From Rickettsia hoogstraalii (GTDB lineage Bacteria; Pseudomonadota; Alphaproteobacteria; Rickettsiales; Rickettsiaceae): a DNA stretch of 64,000 nt. Positions 21,901 through 31,536 of this stretch are shown here, piece after piece. The stretch spans positions 558,001 through 622,000 of the forward strand of contig NZ_CCXM01000001.1 of NCBI RefSeq assembly GCF_000825685.1. The letters run 5' to 3'. The notes beneath the pieces were generated by a model that ran no database searches, was not told the DNA's origin, and saw only the letters and a program-made list of their open reading frames with translations. The first letter of the stretch is position 1; each line of letters opens with the position of its first letter. Made by a program: the position numbers and the translations under genes.

Positions 21901-22443
21901 GGTCAAAATGTCGGCTGTAGAGAATCTACAGGATTGCCTATAAAAGTTGGTTATAACGACTTTCCATCAAGTCAATTACCTGAGACCCCTTATAATCCGG
22001 TAACTAAAATAGGTGACTATATCTTAAACAAAAAACCGGTACCACAGGGGAGTATTATGGCATTTCCAAAGGATGGGGCATTTATAGATGCAACAAATAA
22101 ACCGGAAAATACAATATTGCATACTGTAGAATTCAAAGTAACTTTAGATTCAATAATGGACGATATTGAGTATTTTGAAGTAAAAGATTTATGGTATGAT
22201 GATTGCACATTAATATATGTCAACGGCCAAAAGCTACTTAGCCTCCCCACTGACGTTAATTCTCTAGATGAGAAAAGGTACTGTAACAATGGAAATGACC
22301 AAGGTCAAGCATTACAAGCTAAGAATTTACCGATTGATATAAAGCGTTATTTAAAACAAGGAGAAAATACTATCAGATTCCAGCTAAGAGTTATGTTTGG
22401 TGGAGGACTATATTTCCACATGCAATATAAAATGAAGAGATAA
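18910..22443 (+). CDS. Giant cysteine-rich secreted protein, possibly TraN-like
   Basis: A 1177 aa protein with a clear signal peptide ([15 protein letters not shown], cleavage near residue 21) and more than 40 cysteines, so it should fold with many disulfides outside the inner membrane. An N-terminal block ([32 protein letters not shown]) is compact and Cys-rich. Residues about 1045-1177 ([45 protein letters not shown]) look like a galactose-binding-type jelly roll similar to the one I recall in the conjugative pair-stabilising protein TraN. The start is GTG. TerC starts 4 bases after its stop. Its place behind rvhB4b suggests a surface or T4SS role. The signal peptide and Cys pattern are seen; the TraN link is inference. 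Confidence 0.7.
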   Translation: MLKKYLLFFLFSFFSFNVQASIWGDIADCLSDPCNCGQSDRTEIWNKGGNNEVKRGPFKPDTLCPPWNKSDGRGSGKSDDKTDNCLLKFDYPGTFIGFLLNRCAEEAPDSSYFTPKIRIRVQSCNAAACWHQNSTLNWDGECVLWPTGYGLPLTRVCARVAVPDISPPPGINATPSPADPGYTDGVHLNKVGYTETDNKIIGVDGKIVTLKSPKLCAYSDPGLVNLVSDSGVHLDPMDWNPNRQPLHQTNELSPIAKVLKFLVETVKGASLPSLLGQLLGMINQDSEFIKVLQSILNAIGEVFNFFPSLIITVIEKLGSLNGSVDSYSFGCVQLPLGPFPPPYCPNLDYISINANANNICSIKNTPEDIQKGKPVFKQSSTLPPCVVSNVNNNIVNNTIRVSFSNLVPLCTSSTSDLKTCVEPRNTDFLSAKITHTNTAFKDLIKSCKNTSGGTPCINTEISTPCSVTANGCNEGFRIVYSQKIGNVETPSDYYIEDIPDCPSSSSTTCQKVWGVNIGEFKDVSVKFPKIQGQDTNSLIPIKTDVTLKDNNGKDRKLYVSISNTEDDKQNPNNICLFESGNLIDCVPRVNHSYSLAAYECSRQYAGITCTNNNANDAYYKPQFIASVQVREKQTDGTINIIDETSTLVTPLAYAGPPPPNPTDTESIVMLAGYKYSSSVAFIPKDPPKDPTNDKYIAMPFSGENALNQLTIHGKYKDDKEPYDSNGKPDSSAVYLKYLEYINGKYIQGGTHACLMPKNFQHCNPMPISTLPDGSPIPGYNNDSINCVLAKLNNNNTINCKNFKNTYSLKYPNLGLCSKDINTSSCTLKETVEGITIYACNINNIPSNCYTNNNSPNTPVCVLSRDYKDRIEPGPDKGPTLVPLDDSFKYYTVKYTAGDENHPPEPTYKAETEDVRDKTWQELDLCAPILVPTCAKIPSTADAPSGSTHGNAEWDESDIGELAIGRCPTNWIVIDPSKPLERHCLSYSDRKVVEFEPLGQNVGCRESTGLPIKVGYNDFPSSQLPETPYNPVTKIGDYILNKKPVPQGSIMAFPKDGAFIDATNKPENTILHTVEFKVTLDSIMDDIEYFEVKDLWYDDCTLIYVNGQKLLSLPTDVNSLDEKRYCNNGNDQGQALQAKNLPIDIKRYLKQGENTIRFQLRVMFGGGLYFHMQYKMKR

Positions 22444-22447
22444 ATAA

Positions 22448-23353
22448 ATGAGTTGGATTATTTTTTATACGGTAATCGCTGCTTTACTGGTTCTCGATTT
22501 GGGAATAGTACACAAAAAAAATACCGTAATGAGCTTTAAAGAAAGCGTACTTTTTAGTCTTTTCTATTTTGTAATAGCTTGTTTATTCGGTATCTATGTT
22601 TACTATAATACGGGAGCAGAACATGCTCGTGAATATTATACTTGCTTTCTCATTGAGAAAGCTATGTCCCTTGATAATATTTTTGTTATCTCTATTATTT
22701 TCCAATTTTTTAAAATTCCCGGAAAATATCAACATCGTGTTTTATTTTTTGGTATAATAGGCGTAATAATATTCAGAGCCATAATGATTTATGGCGGTAT
22801 TATTCTTATAAATAAATTTGCCTGGTTATTATATATTTTTGCCGTAATACTTATTGCTACCGGTATAAAAACTTTTTATGTATCACATAAAACTTTTGAT
22901 ATACAGAATTCTTATATTTACAAGTCAATAGTAAAAAATCTAAATATTACTCCTAATCTTGAAGGGGATAAATTTGTTGTTAAACGTAATAACAAACTAT
23001 ATTTTACCCCCCTTTTTATATCTCTAGTACTGATAGAAGCAATAGATTTAGTCTTTGCCATAGATAGTATACCGGCAATATTTGCAATTACTAATGATGT
23101 TTATATAATTTATACTTCAAATATTTTTGCTATTTTAGGGCTTAGAGCGTTATTCTTTTGTTTAGCAGAAATTGTAGAACGTTTCAGTTATATAAAATAT
23201 TCTTTGGCTTTAATTTTAATATTTATCGGCTTTAAAATATTTATTCATCATTATATAGCAATTCCGGCATATGTTTCGCTCATTGTAACTATTACTTTAT
23301 TACTATTTGGTATAATTGCTTCCATAATTAGAAAAAATATAATTGACCATTAA
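22448..23353 (+). CDS. TerC/Alx family integral membrane protein
   Basis: A 301 aa protein with about nine membrane segments and the TerC signatures: [43 protein letters not shown] and [22 protein letters not shown], with acidic residues inside the membrane. TerC/Alx proteins act in metal ion (manganese) efflux or homeostasis and are linked to metallation of exported proteins. It begins 4 bases after the Cys-rich gene, so it is very likely co-transcribed with it. Confidence 0.9.
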   Translation: MSWIIFYTVIAALLVLDLGIVHKKNTVMSFKESVLFSLFYFVIACLFGIYVYYNTGAEHAREYYTCFLIEKAMSLDNIFVISIIFQFFKIPGKYQHRVLFFGIIGVIIFRAIMIYGGIILINKFAWLLYIFAVILIATGIKTFYVSHKTFDIQNSYIYKSIVKNLNITPNLEGDKFVVKRNNKLYFTPLFISLVLIEAIDLVFAIDSIPAIFAITNDVYIIYTSNIFAILGLRALFFCLAEIVERFSYIKYSLALILIFIGFKIFIHHYIAIPAYVSLIVTITLLLFGIIASIIRKNIIDH

Positions 23354-23396
23354 TAAAGGGGGTATATAATATTTTTTTATTTTTTAATCAATTATA

Positions 23397-24109
23397 ATGA
23401 CTAAATTACTAAAATTATTTTTTATTACTATCATCATTTTTAATAACATTGCTTTTGCAAAAGAAACAGGGTTCTATATAGGAGCAGAAGGCGGAATAGT
23501 TGAACCGGTCGTTAGTAAATTCCGACATAAACACTCAAATACCGAAATAATTTTAAAAAAATCAAGTATGTATAGCGGAAAAATAGGCTATATAATATAT
23601 CCACAGATAGCTATTGAATTCTCAGCAACTTATCAACCTAAATATCGTCTGCATTACGTATTACCTCAGCAAAATTTAAGTAATGGTCTTACTATTCCTA
23701 AACCCCGGGTAATACTAAAGTATTATCAAATATATATATGCTAAATCTTATTTATGATTTAGAAAAAATAAAAACTTTCACACCTTTTGTAATACTTGGA
23801 GGTGGAATAGCACAAATAAAAGTTAAGCCTACCTCCTCTAGGTGGAGTGTTATAAATGGCGATTATTTTAAAGTAAGAAGAACTCATAAAAATTGTGTTG
23901 CGTGGCAAGCAGGTCTTGGAGTATCACAAGATGTAACTTCAAATTTAAGTATTGATGCAACCGCAAAATTACAAACGACATATAGAGTAAGAATTAATTA
24001 TGATACGCTTGATATGAAAACAGGACAATTCGTGCCGGCAAATCCTATCAAAAAAACTATAGCCGTTGGAGAATTTGGCGTAGGATTTATTTATAGATTG
24101 CCATTTTAA
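23397..24109 (+). pseudogene. Outer-membrane beta-barrel protein, frameshifted
   Basis: Residues 1-21 form a signal peptide (LFFITIIIFNNIAFA), followed by strand-like repeats (GFYIGAEGGIVEP, YSGKIGYIIYPQIAIEFSATYQP). The frame closes at 23744. A second open piece from about 23700 in another frame continues SNIYMLNLIYDL, FTPFVILGGGIAQIK and ends GEFGVGFIYRLPF. The final Phe is the usual outer-membrane barrel end. Joined, the two give a protein of about 237 aa of the opacity/OmpA-barrel type. One single-base shift near 23700-23715 explains the break. It may be a young pseudogene or a sequencing error; 44 bases separate it from terC. Confidence 0.75.
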
Positions 24110-24145
24110 GAATTCTGTGAAATATTTATATGAAAGCATCGTCAA

Positions 24146-24237
24146 CGTCATTGCGAGGAAATTGCATAGCAATTGACGAAGCAATCTCAGGATATTTGAC
24201 GAGATTGCCACGTCGCTTCGCACCCCTCGCAATGACG
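24146..24237. repeat. Family A palindromic repeat
   Basis: Runs from CGTCATTGCGAGG to CCTCGCAATGACG, with CAATCTCAGG / GAGATTGCCACG inside. It separates the broken barrel gene from the methyltransferase gene. Confidence 0.9.
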
Positions 24238-24276
24238 TTATGATACATACAAAAATCAACTATATAAGGAAAAAAT

Positions 24277-25932
24277 ATGTCCTCAAAAGCTACTAACTCT
24301 TCTTCTACCCCTAACGGTCATGATAAGACAGCAAAAACTACCAAGCCTGTTCTGAATGGTGCGGTTTCAAATCATAACACTTATGATGAAGTGCCGTATG
24401 AAAGCTACCCATATGCTCTTACAAATCCTTATCACTTAAGTACACTTGCAACTCTTTTCGGTGTGAATGCTCCTGAAGTCGAGAATGCAAAAATATTAGA
24501 GCTTGGTTGTGCAGCGGGCGGTAATTTAATACCACATGCAGTTCTTTATCCAAAAGCTCATTTTGTTGGGGTTGATTTGTCTAAAGTACAAATTGACGAA
24601 GCAAATAAAAATGTTAAAGAACTAGGATTAAAAAATATAGAGTTCCATCATTGTTCGATAACCGATATTGATGATTCTTTCGGTAAGTTTGATTATATAA
24701 TTTGCCATGGTGTAATTTCTTGGGTACCAAAAACCGTTAGAGATAAAATTTTTGAAGTTTGTAATAAAAATCTTAGTCCAAACGGAATAGCATATATTAG
24801 CTATAATACCCTCCCTGGCTGGAATATGGTACGTACTATTAGAGATATGATGATGTATCATTCTAGCTCATTTGCAAATGTACGTGATAGAATAGCTCAA
24901 TCTAGATTGTTACTAGAATTTGTTAAGGATAGCTTAGAAAACTCTAAAACTCCTTATGCAGAAGTATTAAAAACCGAAGCAGGGCTACTTGCTAAACAAA
25001 ACGATCATTATTTACGTCATGATCATCTAGAAGAAGAAAATGCTCAATTCTACTTTCATGAATTTATGAATGAAGCAAGAAAGCACAATTTACAATATTT
25101 AGCCGATTGTAATCTTTCGACTATGTATCTCGGTAATATGCCTCCGAAAGTAGTAGAGCAGTTAAAAGCGGTGAACGATATAGTTAGAACTGAACAATAT
25201 ATGGATTTCATTACGAATCGTCGTTTTAGAACCACTTTACTATGCCATAGTGATGTGAAAATTAATAGAAATATTAACAATGATGATATAACGAAATTTA
25301 ATATGATCTTTAATATAGTGCCTGAAAAACCACTCAAAGAAGTAGATCTTAATAATGCTTCTGAAAATTTAAAATTCTTCTTAAACGGTAATAAAGACTC
25401 TAACTTAACAACTAGTTCGCCTTATATGAAAGCTATTTTATATACTTTCAGCGAAAATCTAAATAATCCGTTAAGCTTTGAGAAAATAACCGCTGAAGCT
25501 AATAAAAAGCTACATAATACTAAATTAAATGAAATCAAAGCTGAGCTTTTAAATAATGCAATGAAGCTAGTACTACAAGGTTATATTAGTATTACAAATC
25601 AGAAGCATCGAAATAACCCTGAGCTTGATAAGCCTAAAACAACAAAAATGGTGATACATCAAGCAACCCATACACTTTCTATGTGGGTTACAAATTTAAA
25701 ACATGAACCGATCGGCGTTAATTTCTTTGAGAAGTTTGCACTTAGATATATGGATGGTAAACATGATAAAAAAGCAATTATTGAGGCTGTACTTGGTCAT
25801 GTAGAAAAAGGCGAATTAACTTTAAGTAAAGAAGGTCAAAAAGTAGAAAATAAAGAAGAAATACGCAAAGAACTAGAAAGCTTATTTACTCCGATGATCG
25901 AGAAATTTTCTTCTAACGCTTTGTTGGTGTAA
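24277..25932 (+). CDS. SAM-dependent protein lysine methyltransferase (OmpB methylase, PKMT1 type)
   Basis: A 551 aa protein with an N-terminal class I methyltransferase domain. Motif I is ILELGCAAGGNL near residue 75, then FVGVDLSKVQIDEA, and the post-II loop is FDYIICHGVISWVP. A central regulatory domain and a winged-helix-like C-terminal part follow, as in the rickettsial family typified by RP789 (PKMT1), which methylates lysines of the outer-membrane protein OmpB. Position between terC and nuoJ matches that gene. AAGGA precedes the ATG. No paralogue is seen in this window. Since metK is broken here, its SAM must be imported. Confidence 0.85.
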   Translation: MSSKATNSSSTPNGHDKTAKTTKPVLNGAVSNHNTYDEVPYESYPYALTNPYHLSTLATLFGVNAPEVENAKILELGCAAGGNLIPHAVLYPKAHFVGVDLSKVQIDEANKNVKELGLKNIEFHHCSITDIDDSFGKFDYIICHGVISWVPKTVRDKIFEVCNKNLSPNGIAYISYNTLPGWNMVRTIRDMMMYHSSSFANVRDRIAQSRLLLEFVKDSLENSKTPYAEVLKTEAGLLAKQNDHYLRHDHLEEENAQFYFHEFMNEARKHNLQYLADCNLSTMYLGNMPPKVVEQLKAVNDIVRTEQYMDFITNRRFRTTLLCHSDVKINRNINNDDITKFNMIFNIVPEKPLKEVDLNNASENLKFFLNGNKDSNLTTSSPYMKAILYTFSENLNNPLSFEKITAEANKKLHNTKLNEIKAELLNNAMKLVLQGYISITNQKHRNNPELDKPKTTKMVIHQATHTLSMWVTNLKHEPIGVNFFEKFALRYMDGKHDKKAIIEAVLGHVEKGELTLSKEGQKVENKEEIRKELESLFTPMIEKFSSNALLV

Positions 25933-25941
25933 TATATATTT

Positions 25942-26154
25942 CGTCATTGCGAGCGACTGTAGGCATTGTTGCATGGATCGTTTTATGTCATTCCCGCGCA
26001 GGCGGGAATCCAGAAAAAAAAAGCATAAATACAGCAAGCTTTTGGAATTAAAAGCTCGATTTATCTCGCTTTATGCTGGATTCCCGCCTACGCGGGAATG
26101 ACATCGAGCCGGTTTTTTGGTCCATGCAACAAAGCCCCCGCGGGAATGACATCA
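25942..26154. repeat. Nested repeats: family B element inside a family A-like element
   Basis: The outer element starts CGTCATTGCGAGCGACTG...GCATTGTTGCATGGATC and its matching right part is TGGTCCATGCAACAAAGC near 26120. Between them lies a complete family B element at 25986-26104, TGTCATTCCCGCGCAGG to CCTACGCGGGAATGACA. The right end also has CCCGCGGGAATGACATC. Confidence 0.82.
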
Positions 26155-26193
26155 ATAACGATATAAGCGGTACTCAAAAACACAATATAACTC

Positions 26194-26811
26194 ATGTTCA
26201 TATTTTTTTATTTATTTGCAACATTAATAACCATCAGCAGCTTATGCGTTGTTTTAAGCAAAAATTCCGTATATTCGGTATTATGGTTAATTTTTGCATT
26301 TATCAACGGTGCAGGACTTATGATTTTGCTTGGAGCAGAATTTTTAGCTATGATGCTGATAGTGATTTATGTTGGAGCTGTAGCAGTATTATTCTTATTT
26401 GTGATAATGATACTAGATATGCATTTTAATAAGACAATAACACTGTTAAAAGAAAATCTTACTTTAAGTATTTTTATAGCTCTAATAATGTTTGCTGATT
26501 TAGTAACAATTATTTTACTTGGCACTAAAAATATTAATTTCAGTTCGGATGTATCGTTTGCCATAACAAATAGTATCTCAAATACTAAAGCAATAGGTAA
26601 CGTGCTTTACACTGATTTTATGCTACCGTTTCAAATGGCGGGGCTTATTTTATTTGTCGCTATGATTGCATGTATTACATTAACGCTAAAGAAGCGTGAG
26701 GGAGTAAAACATCAAAATATATCAAAACAACTACGTCACAATAAAGAAAATACTGTATCAATGACAAAGCCTACTCTAAATAAAGGTGTCGAGAATATTA
26801 AATATGAATGA
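26194..26811 (+). CDS. nuoJ: NADH-quinone oxidoreductase subunit J
   Basis: Membrane-arm subunit of respiratory complex I, 205 aa, with five hydrophobic spans. The conserved segment [30 protein letters not shown] contains the pi-bulge helix region that joins the quinone site to the proton path. The hydrophilic tail after about residue 170 is longer than in many homologues. It starts directly after a repeat and overlaps nuoK by 8 bases, opening the nuoJKLM run. Confidence 0.95.
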   Translation: MFIFFYLFATLITISSLCVVLSKNSVYSVLWLIFAFINGAGLMILLGAEFLAMMLIVIYVGAVAVLFLFVIMILDMHFNKTITLLKENLTLSIFIALIMFADLVTIILLGTKNINFSSDVSFAITNSISNTKAIGNVLYTDFMLPFQMAGLILFVAMIACITLTLKKREGVKHQNISKQLRHNKENTVSMTKPTLNKGVENIKYE

Positions 26812-27118
26812 ATATATTTCGCTTAATCATTATTTAATCTTAAGCAGCTTAGTTTTTACTATTGGGATGTTTGGATTATTTATGCATCGCAAAAATATTA
26901 TCAATATATTAATGTCCATTGAGTTAATGCTGCTTGCAGTTAACATAAATTTTGTTGCATTTTCCATATATATGCAAGAATTATCAGGACAAATTTTTAG
27001 TATTATAATCTTAACTGTAGCAGCTGCCGAAACCTCAATAGGGCTTGCGATATTACTAATATATTTCCGTAATAAAGGCTCAATTGAAATCACTGACATT
27101 AATCAGATGAGGGGATGA
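26804..27118 (+). CDS. nuoK: NADH-quinone oxidoreductase subunit K
   Basis: A 104 aa, three-span complex I subunit ([15 protein letters not shown]). The proton-channel glutamates are seen in [13 protein letters not shown] and [14 protein letters not shown] chose the ATG at 26804 over an earlier GTG at 26786 because the standard N-terminus begins there. It overlaps nuoJ by 8 bases and ends 1 base before nuoL. Confidence 0.96.
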   Translation: MNEYISLNHYLILSSLVFTIGMFGLFMHRKNIINILMSIELMLLAVNINFVAFSIYMQELSGQIFSIIILTVAAAETSIGLAILLIYFRNKGSIEITDINQMRG

Positions 27119-27119
27119 G

Positions 27120-29093
27120 ATGTATCAAAATCTTGCCATAATGATCATCATATTACCGCTTGCATCTAGCGTAATAAATGGGTTATTCGTAAAGATAATA
27201 GATAAAAAATTAGCTCAAATAATTGCAACCGGCTTCTTATCTTTATCTGCCTTATTCTCATTAATAATATTTTACGATGCGGGTCTAGACGGGAATATAA
27301 TCCATATTAAATTATTACCATGGATTGAGGTTAGAAATTTTAAAGTAAATTGGTCGATTTATATCGATCAGCTCACTAGCATAATGTTTATAGCCGTAAC
27401 ATGGGTGTCAAGCGTCGTGCATATCTACTCGCTTGGCTATATGGCGGAGGATAAGGGGATTGTACGCTTCTTGTCTTTCCTTTCTTTGTTCACTTTCTTT
27501 ATGTTAATGCTAGTATCAGCTGATAATTTCTTACAGTTATTTTTCGGTTGGGAGGGCGTTGGCGTTTGCTCATATTTACTAATTGGTTTTTGGTATTCAA
27601 AAGAATCCGCCAATAAAGCAGCGATTAAAGCTTTTATAACTAATAGAGCCAGCGACTTTGCTTTTATCTTAGGCGTAATAACGATTATTGTTTATTGTGG
27701 TTCGGCAAATTATAAAGATGTATTTTCATCTGCAGAATTATTATCTAATACAAAAATATTTTTACAATTTTCTATTCTAGATGTTATTTGCTTGTTATTA
27801 TTCATCGGCTGTATGGGTAAATCTGCACAGATCGGTTTACATGTATGGCTGCCTGATGCGATGGAAGGACCGACTCCGGTATCCGCACTTATTCATGCAG
27901 CAACCATGGTAACGGCAGGAGTATTCTTAGTAGCACGCTGCTCGTATTTGTTTGAATATAGCCCTTTAGTTCTACAGTTTATTACAATAATAGGCGGTGT
28001 TACTTGTCTTTTTGCCGCAAGCATTGCTATTATGCAAAGCGATATCAAAAAGATTATTGCTTACTCTACCTGTAGTCAGCTTGGTTATATGTTTATGGCT
28101 TGCGGGGTATCTGCCTATAATAGCGGGATATTTCACTTAGTAACTCATGCCTTTTTTAAAGCCTTATTATTCTTATCAGCCGGCAGTGTAATACATGCAG
28201 TTCATGAGCAGGATATTTTTAAAATGGGTGATTTAAGAAATAAAATGCCGGTAACTTACGGAAATTTCTTAATCGGCTCACTTGCATTGATAGGTATTTA
28301 TCCTTTGGCAGGGTTTTACTCTAAAGATTCGATTTTAGAAGCAACCTATAGTAGCGGATCGTTCATGTTCATTTTTGGGATAACAGCAGCAATACTTACC
28401 GCTATTTATTCAATGAAGATTATTATGCTTGTGTTCTATGGTAAAACTAAGCTAGAAAAAGATGTTTTTGAGCATGCTCACGAACCGGCTAAAATAATGA
28501 ATAATCCTCTTATATTACTTGTCGCTGGGAGCTTTTTTAGCGGTATGATCGGCTATTATTTACTTTCTATGGACAAACCAAACGGCTATTTCCATGAAAG
28601 TCTATTTAATTTACATATTTATAAACTACTAATTAGCCACCCGCCTTTATATATTAAGCTACTACCTATGGCAGTTGGCATAATGGGGATTGTTATCGGT
28701 ATTTACTTATATAAGTCAAGTACTATTATGTCATATCCATCTTCTTCTATGTCATTCCTGCGAAAGCGAGAATCCAGCAAAAATATTAAAAAAGGCTGGA
28801 TGTCGTGGTTGGGTCACGGTATGGCATTTATATCCAACATACTAAGAAATAAATATTACTTCGACGAAATATATAATTTCTTAATTGTGAAACCTATTAA
28901 CTGTTTAGCTTCTTTATTTTATCTTGGCGATCAGAAAATAATCGATCGTTTTGGACCAAACGGTTTTTCACGAGTCGTTAATTGCTTTAGCGTCTTGACC
29001 TGCAAAACCCAAACAGGATATGTTTTTAATTATGCTTTGTATATTGTATCGTTTATTGTTGTTGTAATTAGCGTTTTCGTTTGGAAAGGCTAG
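27120..29093 (+). CDS. nuoL: NADH-quinone oxidoreductase subunit L (with inserted repeat peptide)
   Basis: Distal proton-pumping subunit of complex I, 657 aa, longer than the common 610-640. The antiporter-like core is clear: [48 protein letters not shown], and [18 protein letters not shown]. The lateral helix ([20 protein letters not shown]) and last span follow. Just before the lateral helix, residues about 543-568 read [25 protein letters not shown], which is a translated palindromic repeat and not family sequence. The frame is kept, so the subunit is probably functional. It is followed by a repeat and nuoM. Confidence 0.96.
   Translation: MYQNLAIMIIILPLASSVINGLFVKIIDKKLAQIIATGFLSLSALFSLIIFYDAGLDGNIIHIKLLPWIEVRNFKVNWSIYIDQLTSIMFIAVTWVSSVVHIYSLGYMAEDKGIVRFLSFLSLFTFFMLMLVSADNFLQLFFGWEGVGVCSYLLIGFWYSKESANKAAIKAFITNRASDFAFILGVITIIVYCGSANYKDVFSSAELLSNTKIFLQFSILDVICLLLFIGCMGKSAQIGLHVWLPDAMEGPTPVSALIHAATMVTAGVFLVARCSYLFEYSPLVLQFITIIGGVTCLFAASIAIMQSDIKKIIAYSTCSQLGYMFMACGVSAYNSGIFHLVTHAFFKALLFLSAGSVIHAVHEQDIFKMGDLRNKMPVTYGNFLIGSLALIGIYPLAGFYSKDSILEATYSSGSFMFIFGITAAILTAIYSMKIIMLVFYGKTKLEKDVFEHAHEPAKIMNNPLILLVAGSFFSGMIGYYLLSMDKPNGYFHESLFNLHIYKLLISHPPLYIKLLPMAVGIMGIVIGIYLYKSSTIMSYPSSSMSFLRKRESSKNIKKGWMSWLGHGMAFISNILRNKYYFDEIYNFLIVKPINCLASLFYLGDQKIIDRFGPNGFSRVVNCFSVLTCKTQTGYVFNYALYIVSFIVVVISVFVWKG
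28748..28826. repeat. Hybrid palindromic element inserted in frame within nuoL
   Basis: The left half (TGTCATTCCTGCGAAAGCGAGAATCCAGC) is of family B type, while the right half (GGCTGGATGTCGTGGTTGGGTCACGGTATGGC) resembles the CCGTGG-TCAA-CCACGG type. Arms meet at CCAGC / GCTGG. Translated in frame as part of NuoL. Confidence 0.75.
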
Positions 29094-29120
29094 TATACTT
29101 ATGGAATTAAAAACTAAAAC

Positions 29121-29204
29121 TGTCATTGCGAGCAGCCGTAGGCTGCGTGGCAATCTCATGAGATTGCTTCGTCAATTACTTCGTAATTTTCCTCACAATG
29201 ACGG
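29121..29204. repeat. Family A palindromic repeat between nuoL and nuoM
   Basis: Runs from TGTCATTGCGAGCAGCC to CCTCACAATGACGG; inner arms CAATCTCATGAGATTG are a perfect palindrome. Confidence 0.88.
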
Positions 29205-29228
29205 CAAAACTCATAAAATCTTAAAAGA

Positions 29229-30716
29229 ATGTTAGAATTACCTATTATATCTATCAGTATTTTCCTGCCGCTAATAAGCGTGCTATATATTTTGCTGTTT
29301 ATTAGTCAAAGTAAAAAGGCAGATAAAGCGATATATGTAATGTATGTTGCAGTACTTAGTTCTGTTTTAACATTCATCTCAACTACTTATATTTTAATAG
29401 AGTTTGACTCCTCAAATCCCGCTTATCAATTTGTTGAACGCTACGCTTGGCTTGATAAAATCGGGCTTGAATTTCATGTTGGCGTTGACGGTATATCGAT
29501 ATTTTTTGTGGCTCTAACTTCCTTTCTCACTCTTATTTGCATAATCGGAAGCTTATTTACCGTTAAAAAATATATTAAAGAATATTTAGTATGTTTTTTA
29601 TTGATGGAATCTTTTTGTATAGGGGCATTTACCTCAGTAAATTTATTATTATTCTATCTCTTTTTTGAAGCAATATTAGTGCCGATGTATATTATTATAG
29701 GCGTATGGGGAGGTGAGAATAGAATATATGCGGCTCTTAAATTCTTCTTATATACTTTCTTTGGTTCGGTATTTTTCCTACTTTTATTAATTTATATTTA
29801 TAGCAAAATTCATAGTTTTGATTTAACCTATATTTCTGAACTTACCTATAATATCCCGTTATTTGCTCAGCAAATTTTATGGTGGGCTATCTTTATTGCT
29901 TTTGCCGTTAAAATTCCTATGATTCCATTTCATACTTGGTTACCCGATGCACACGTACAAGCTCCAACCAGCGGCTCTGTTATACTTGCCGGTATCTTGC
30001 TAAAACTCGGCGGCTACGGTTTTTTAAGAGTATTACTACCGCTATTTCCGAGTGTATCACAAGAATTTGCAATTTACGTAATTTACCTTAGCGTTATTGC
30101 TATAATATATGCTTCCCTTGTTGCCTTTGCTCAAAAAGATATGAAGAAGATGATAGCATATTCATCAATTGCACATATGGGATATGTTACGATAGGTATT
30201 TTTAGCTTTACTGAAGCCGGGGTTAGCGGAGCAATATTTCAGATGCTTAGCCATGGCGTGATTTCCTCATGCCTATTCTTAATAGTCGGTACTTTATATG
30301 AAAGATTGCACACCAAAGAAATAGCTAAATACGGCGGTGTAGCAAGTAAAATGCCTGTGCTTGCCACATTTTTTATGATTGCAATGCTTGGTTCTGTTGG
30401 GCTACCCGGAACTAGCGGATTTATTGGAGAATTTTTAAGCTTGCTTGGGATTTATAAGGTGAACGTAATAGCAACCTTTATAGCGGCTCTCGGCATAATC
30501 CTTGGGGCGGTTTATATGCTGAAATTATATAAAGAAGTTATGCTTGGTGAAATTACCAATAAAGAAATTATGCATTTCAGAGATTTATATAAATATGAAA
30601 TAATCTCAATAGCTCCTTTAATATTATTGATTATTTACTTTGGTCTAATGCCCAGTTCTATTTTAAACGTATTTCGTTTATCGGTGGAGAATTTATTGGT
30701 TAGATTCGGTGGTTGA
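29229..30716 (+). CDS. nuoM: NADH-quinone oxidoreductase subunit M
   Basis: Second antiporter-like subunit of complex I, 495 aa, about 14 spans. It has LLFYLFFEAILVPMYIIIGVWGG (with the conserved Glu), IPMIPFHTWLPDAHVQAPTSGSVILAGILLKLGGYG and KKMIAYSSIAHMGYV. nuoN does not follow it in this window, nor are nuoA-F here; in rickettsiae they lie elsewhere. The ATG is 24 bases after a repeat. Confidence 0.96.
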   Translation: MLELPIISISIFLPLISVLYILLFISQSKKADKAIYVMYVAVLSSVLTFISTTYILIEFDSSNPAYQFVERYAWLDKIGLEFHVGVDGISIFFVALTSFLTLICIIGSLFTVKKYIKEYLVCFLLMESFCIGAFTSVNLLLFYLFFEAILVPMYIIIGVWGGENRIYAALKFFLYTFFGSVFFLLLLIYIYSKIHSFDLTYISELTYNIPLFAQQILWWAIFIAFAVKIPMIPFHTWLPDAHVQAPTSGSVILAGILLKLGGYGFLRVLLPLFPSVSQEFAIYVIYLSVIAIIYASLVAFAQKDMKKMIAYSSIAHMGYVTIGIFSFTEAGVSGAIFQMLSHGVISSCLFLIVGTLYERLHTKEIAKYGGVASKMPVLATFFMIAMLGSVGLPGTSGFIGEFLSLLGIYKVNVIATFIAALGIILGAVYMLKLYKEVMLGEITNKEIMHFRDLYKYEIISIAPLILLIIYFGLMPSSILNVFRLSVENLLVRFGG

Positions 30717-30728
30717 TTTCTTACTCTA

Positions 30729-30864
30729 TGTCATTCCCGCGGAAGCGGGAATCCAGAAAAAAATAACTTACACCATTTGTACAAAAATTATATATTTAAT
30801 AAAAAACATATAAAAACTTGTTTTTATATGTTTTACTGGATTTCCGCTTCCGCGGGAATGACAT
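30729..30864. repeat. Family B palindromic repeat between nuoM and ccmA
   Basis: Starts TGTCATTCCCGCGGAAGCGG and ends CCGCTTCCGCGGGAATGACA. An inner hairpin AAAACATATAAAAA / TTTTTATATGTTTT lies near 30800-30833. Confidence 0.92.
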
Positions 30865-30876
30865 AGTAACAAAAAC

Positions 30877-31467
30877 ATGCTATCACTTCATCAATTACAA
30901 TTTAATATAGAACAAAGAAATTTATTTGATCTATGTATCACTTTTCTTCCTTCTTCTATCACCTATATAAAAGGAGCTAATGGTTGCGGTAAAAGCTCAC
31001 TGCTACGAATGATAGCAGGAATTATGCAACCAAGTAGCGGTAATATCTACTATAAAAATAGTAATATCAACAATATCCCTAAACCATACTGCAATTATAT
31101 CGGTCATAATTCAGGGCTAAAACTTGAAATGACTGTTTTGGAGAATCTAAAATTTTGGTCGGAAATTTATAATTCTGCCGAAACTCTATACGCCGCTATT
31201 CATTACTTTAAATTACAAGATTTATTAGATGAAAAATGCTATAGTTTATCTAGCGGAATGCAGAAAGTCGTAGCCGTATCAAGGCTTATCGCCTGCCAAT
31301 CTGACTTATGGCTACTTGATGAAGTTGAAACTAATTTAAGCAAAGAAAATAGAGATTTGCTAAATAATTTAATTGTTATGAAAGCAAATAGCGGAGGTAT
31401 TGTTCTTCTATCCTCTCACCTAGAAAATTCTATAAAATCTGCACAGACATTACAGCTGGATATATAA
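30877..31467 (+). CDS. ccmA: Cytochrome c biogenesis ABC transporter ATP-binding protein
   Basis: A 196 aa ABC ATPase. Walker A is GANGCGKSS, the signature region is [15 protein letters not shown], and Walker B is [11 protein letters not shown]. The length, the short form and the replaced signature fit CcmA, which with CcmB and others matures cytochrome c by handling heme. No ccmB is seen here, so partners must lie elsewhere. Its ATG is 13 bases after a repeat. Confidence 0.85.
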   Translation: MLSLHQLQFNIEQRNLFDLCITFLPSSITYIKGANGCGKSSLLRMIAGIMQPSSGNIYYKNSNINNIPKPYCNYIGHNSGLKLEMTVLENLKFWSEIYNSAETLYAAIHYFKLQDLLDEKCYSLSSGMQKVVAVSRLIACQSDLWLLDEVETNLSKENRDLLNNLIVMKANSGGIVLLSSHLENSIKSAQTLQLDI

Positions 31468-31505
31468 TATATGAAATTTCGAATGCAAAGTTCAAGATTT
31501 CATGG

Positions 31506-31511
31506 TATAAT
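31506..31511 (+). promoter_or_regulatory. Perfect -10 box before the DUF4143 ATPase gene
   Basis: TATAAT lies 26 bases before the ATG at 31537. No clear -35 is seen at the usual distance. Confidence 0.3.
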
Positions 31512-31536
31512 CTTCTCAAAGATAAAATTATAATTT

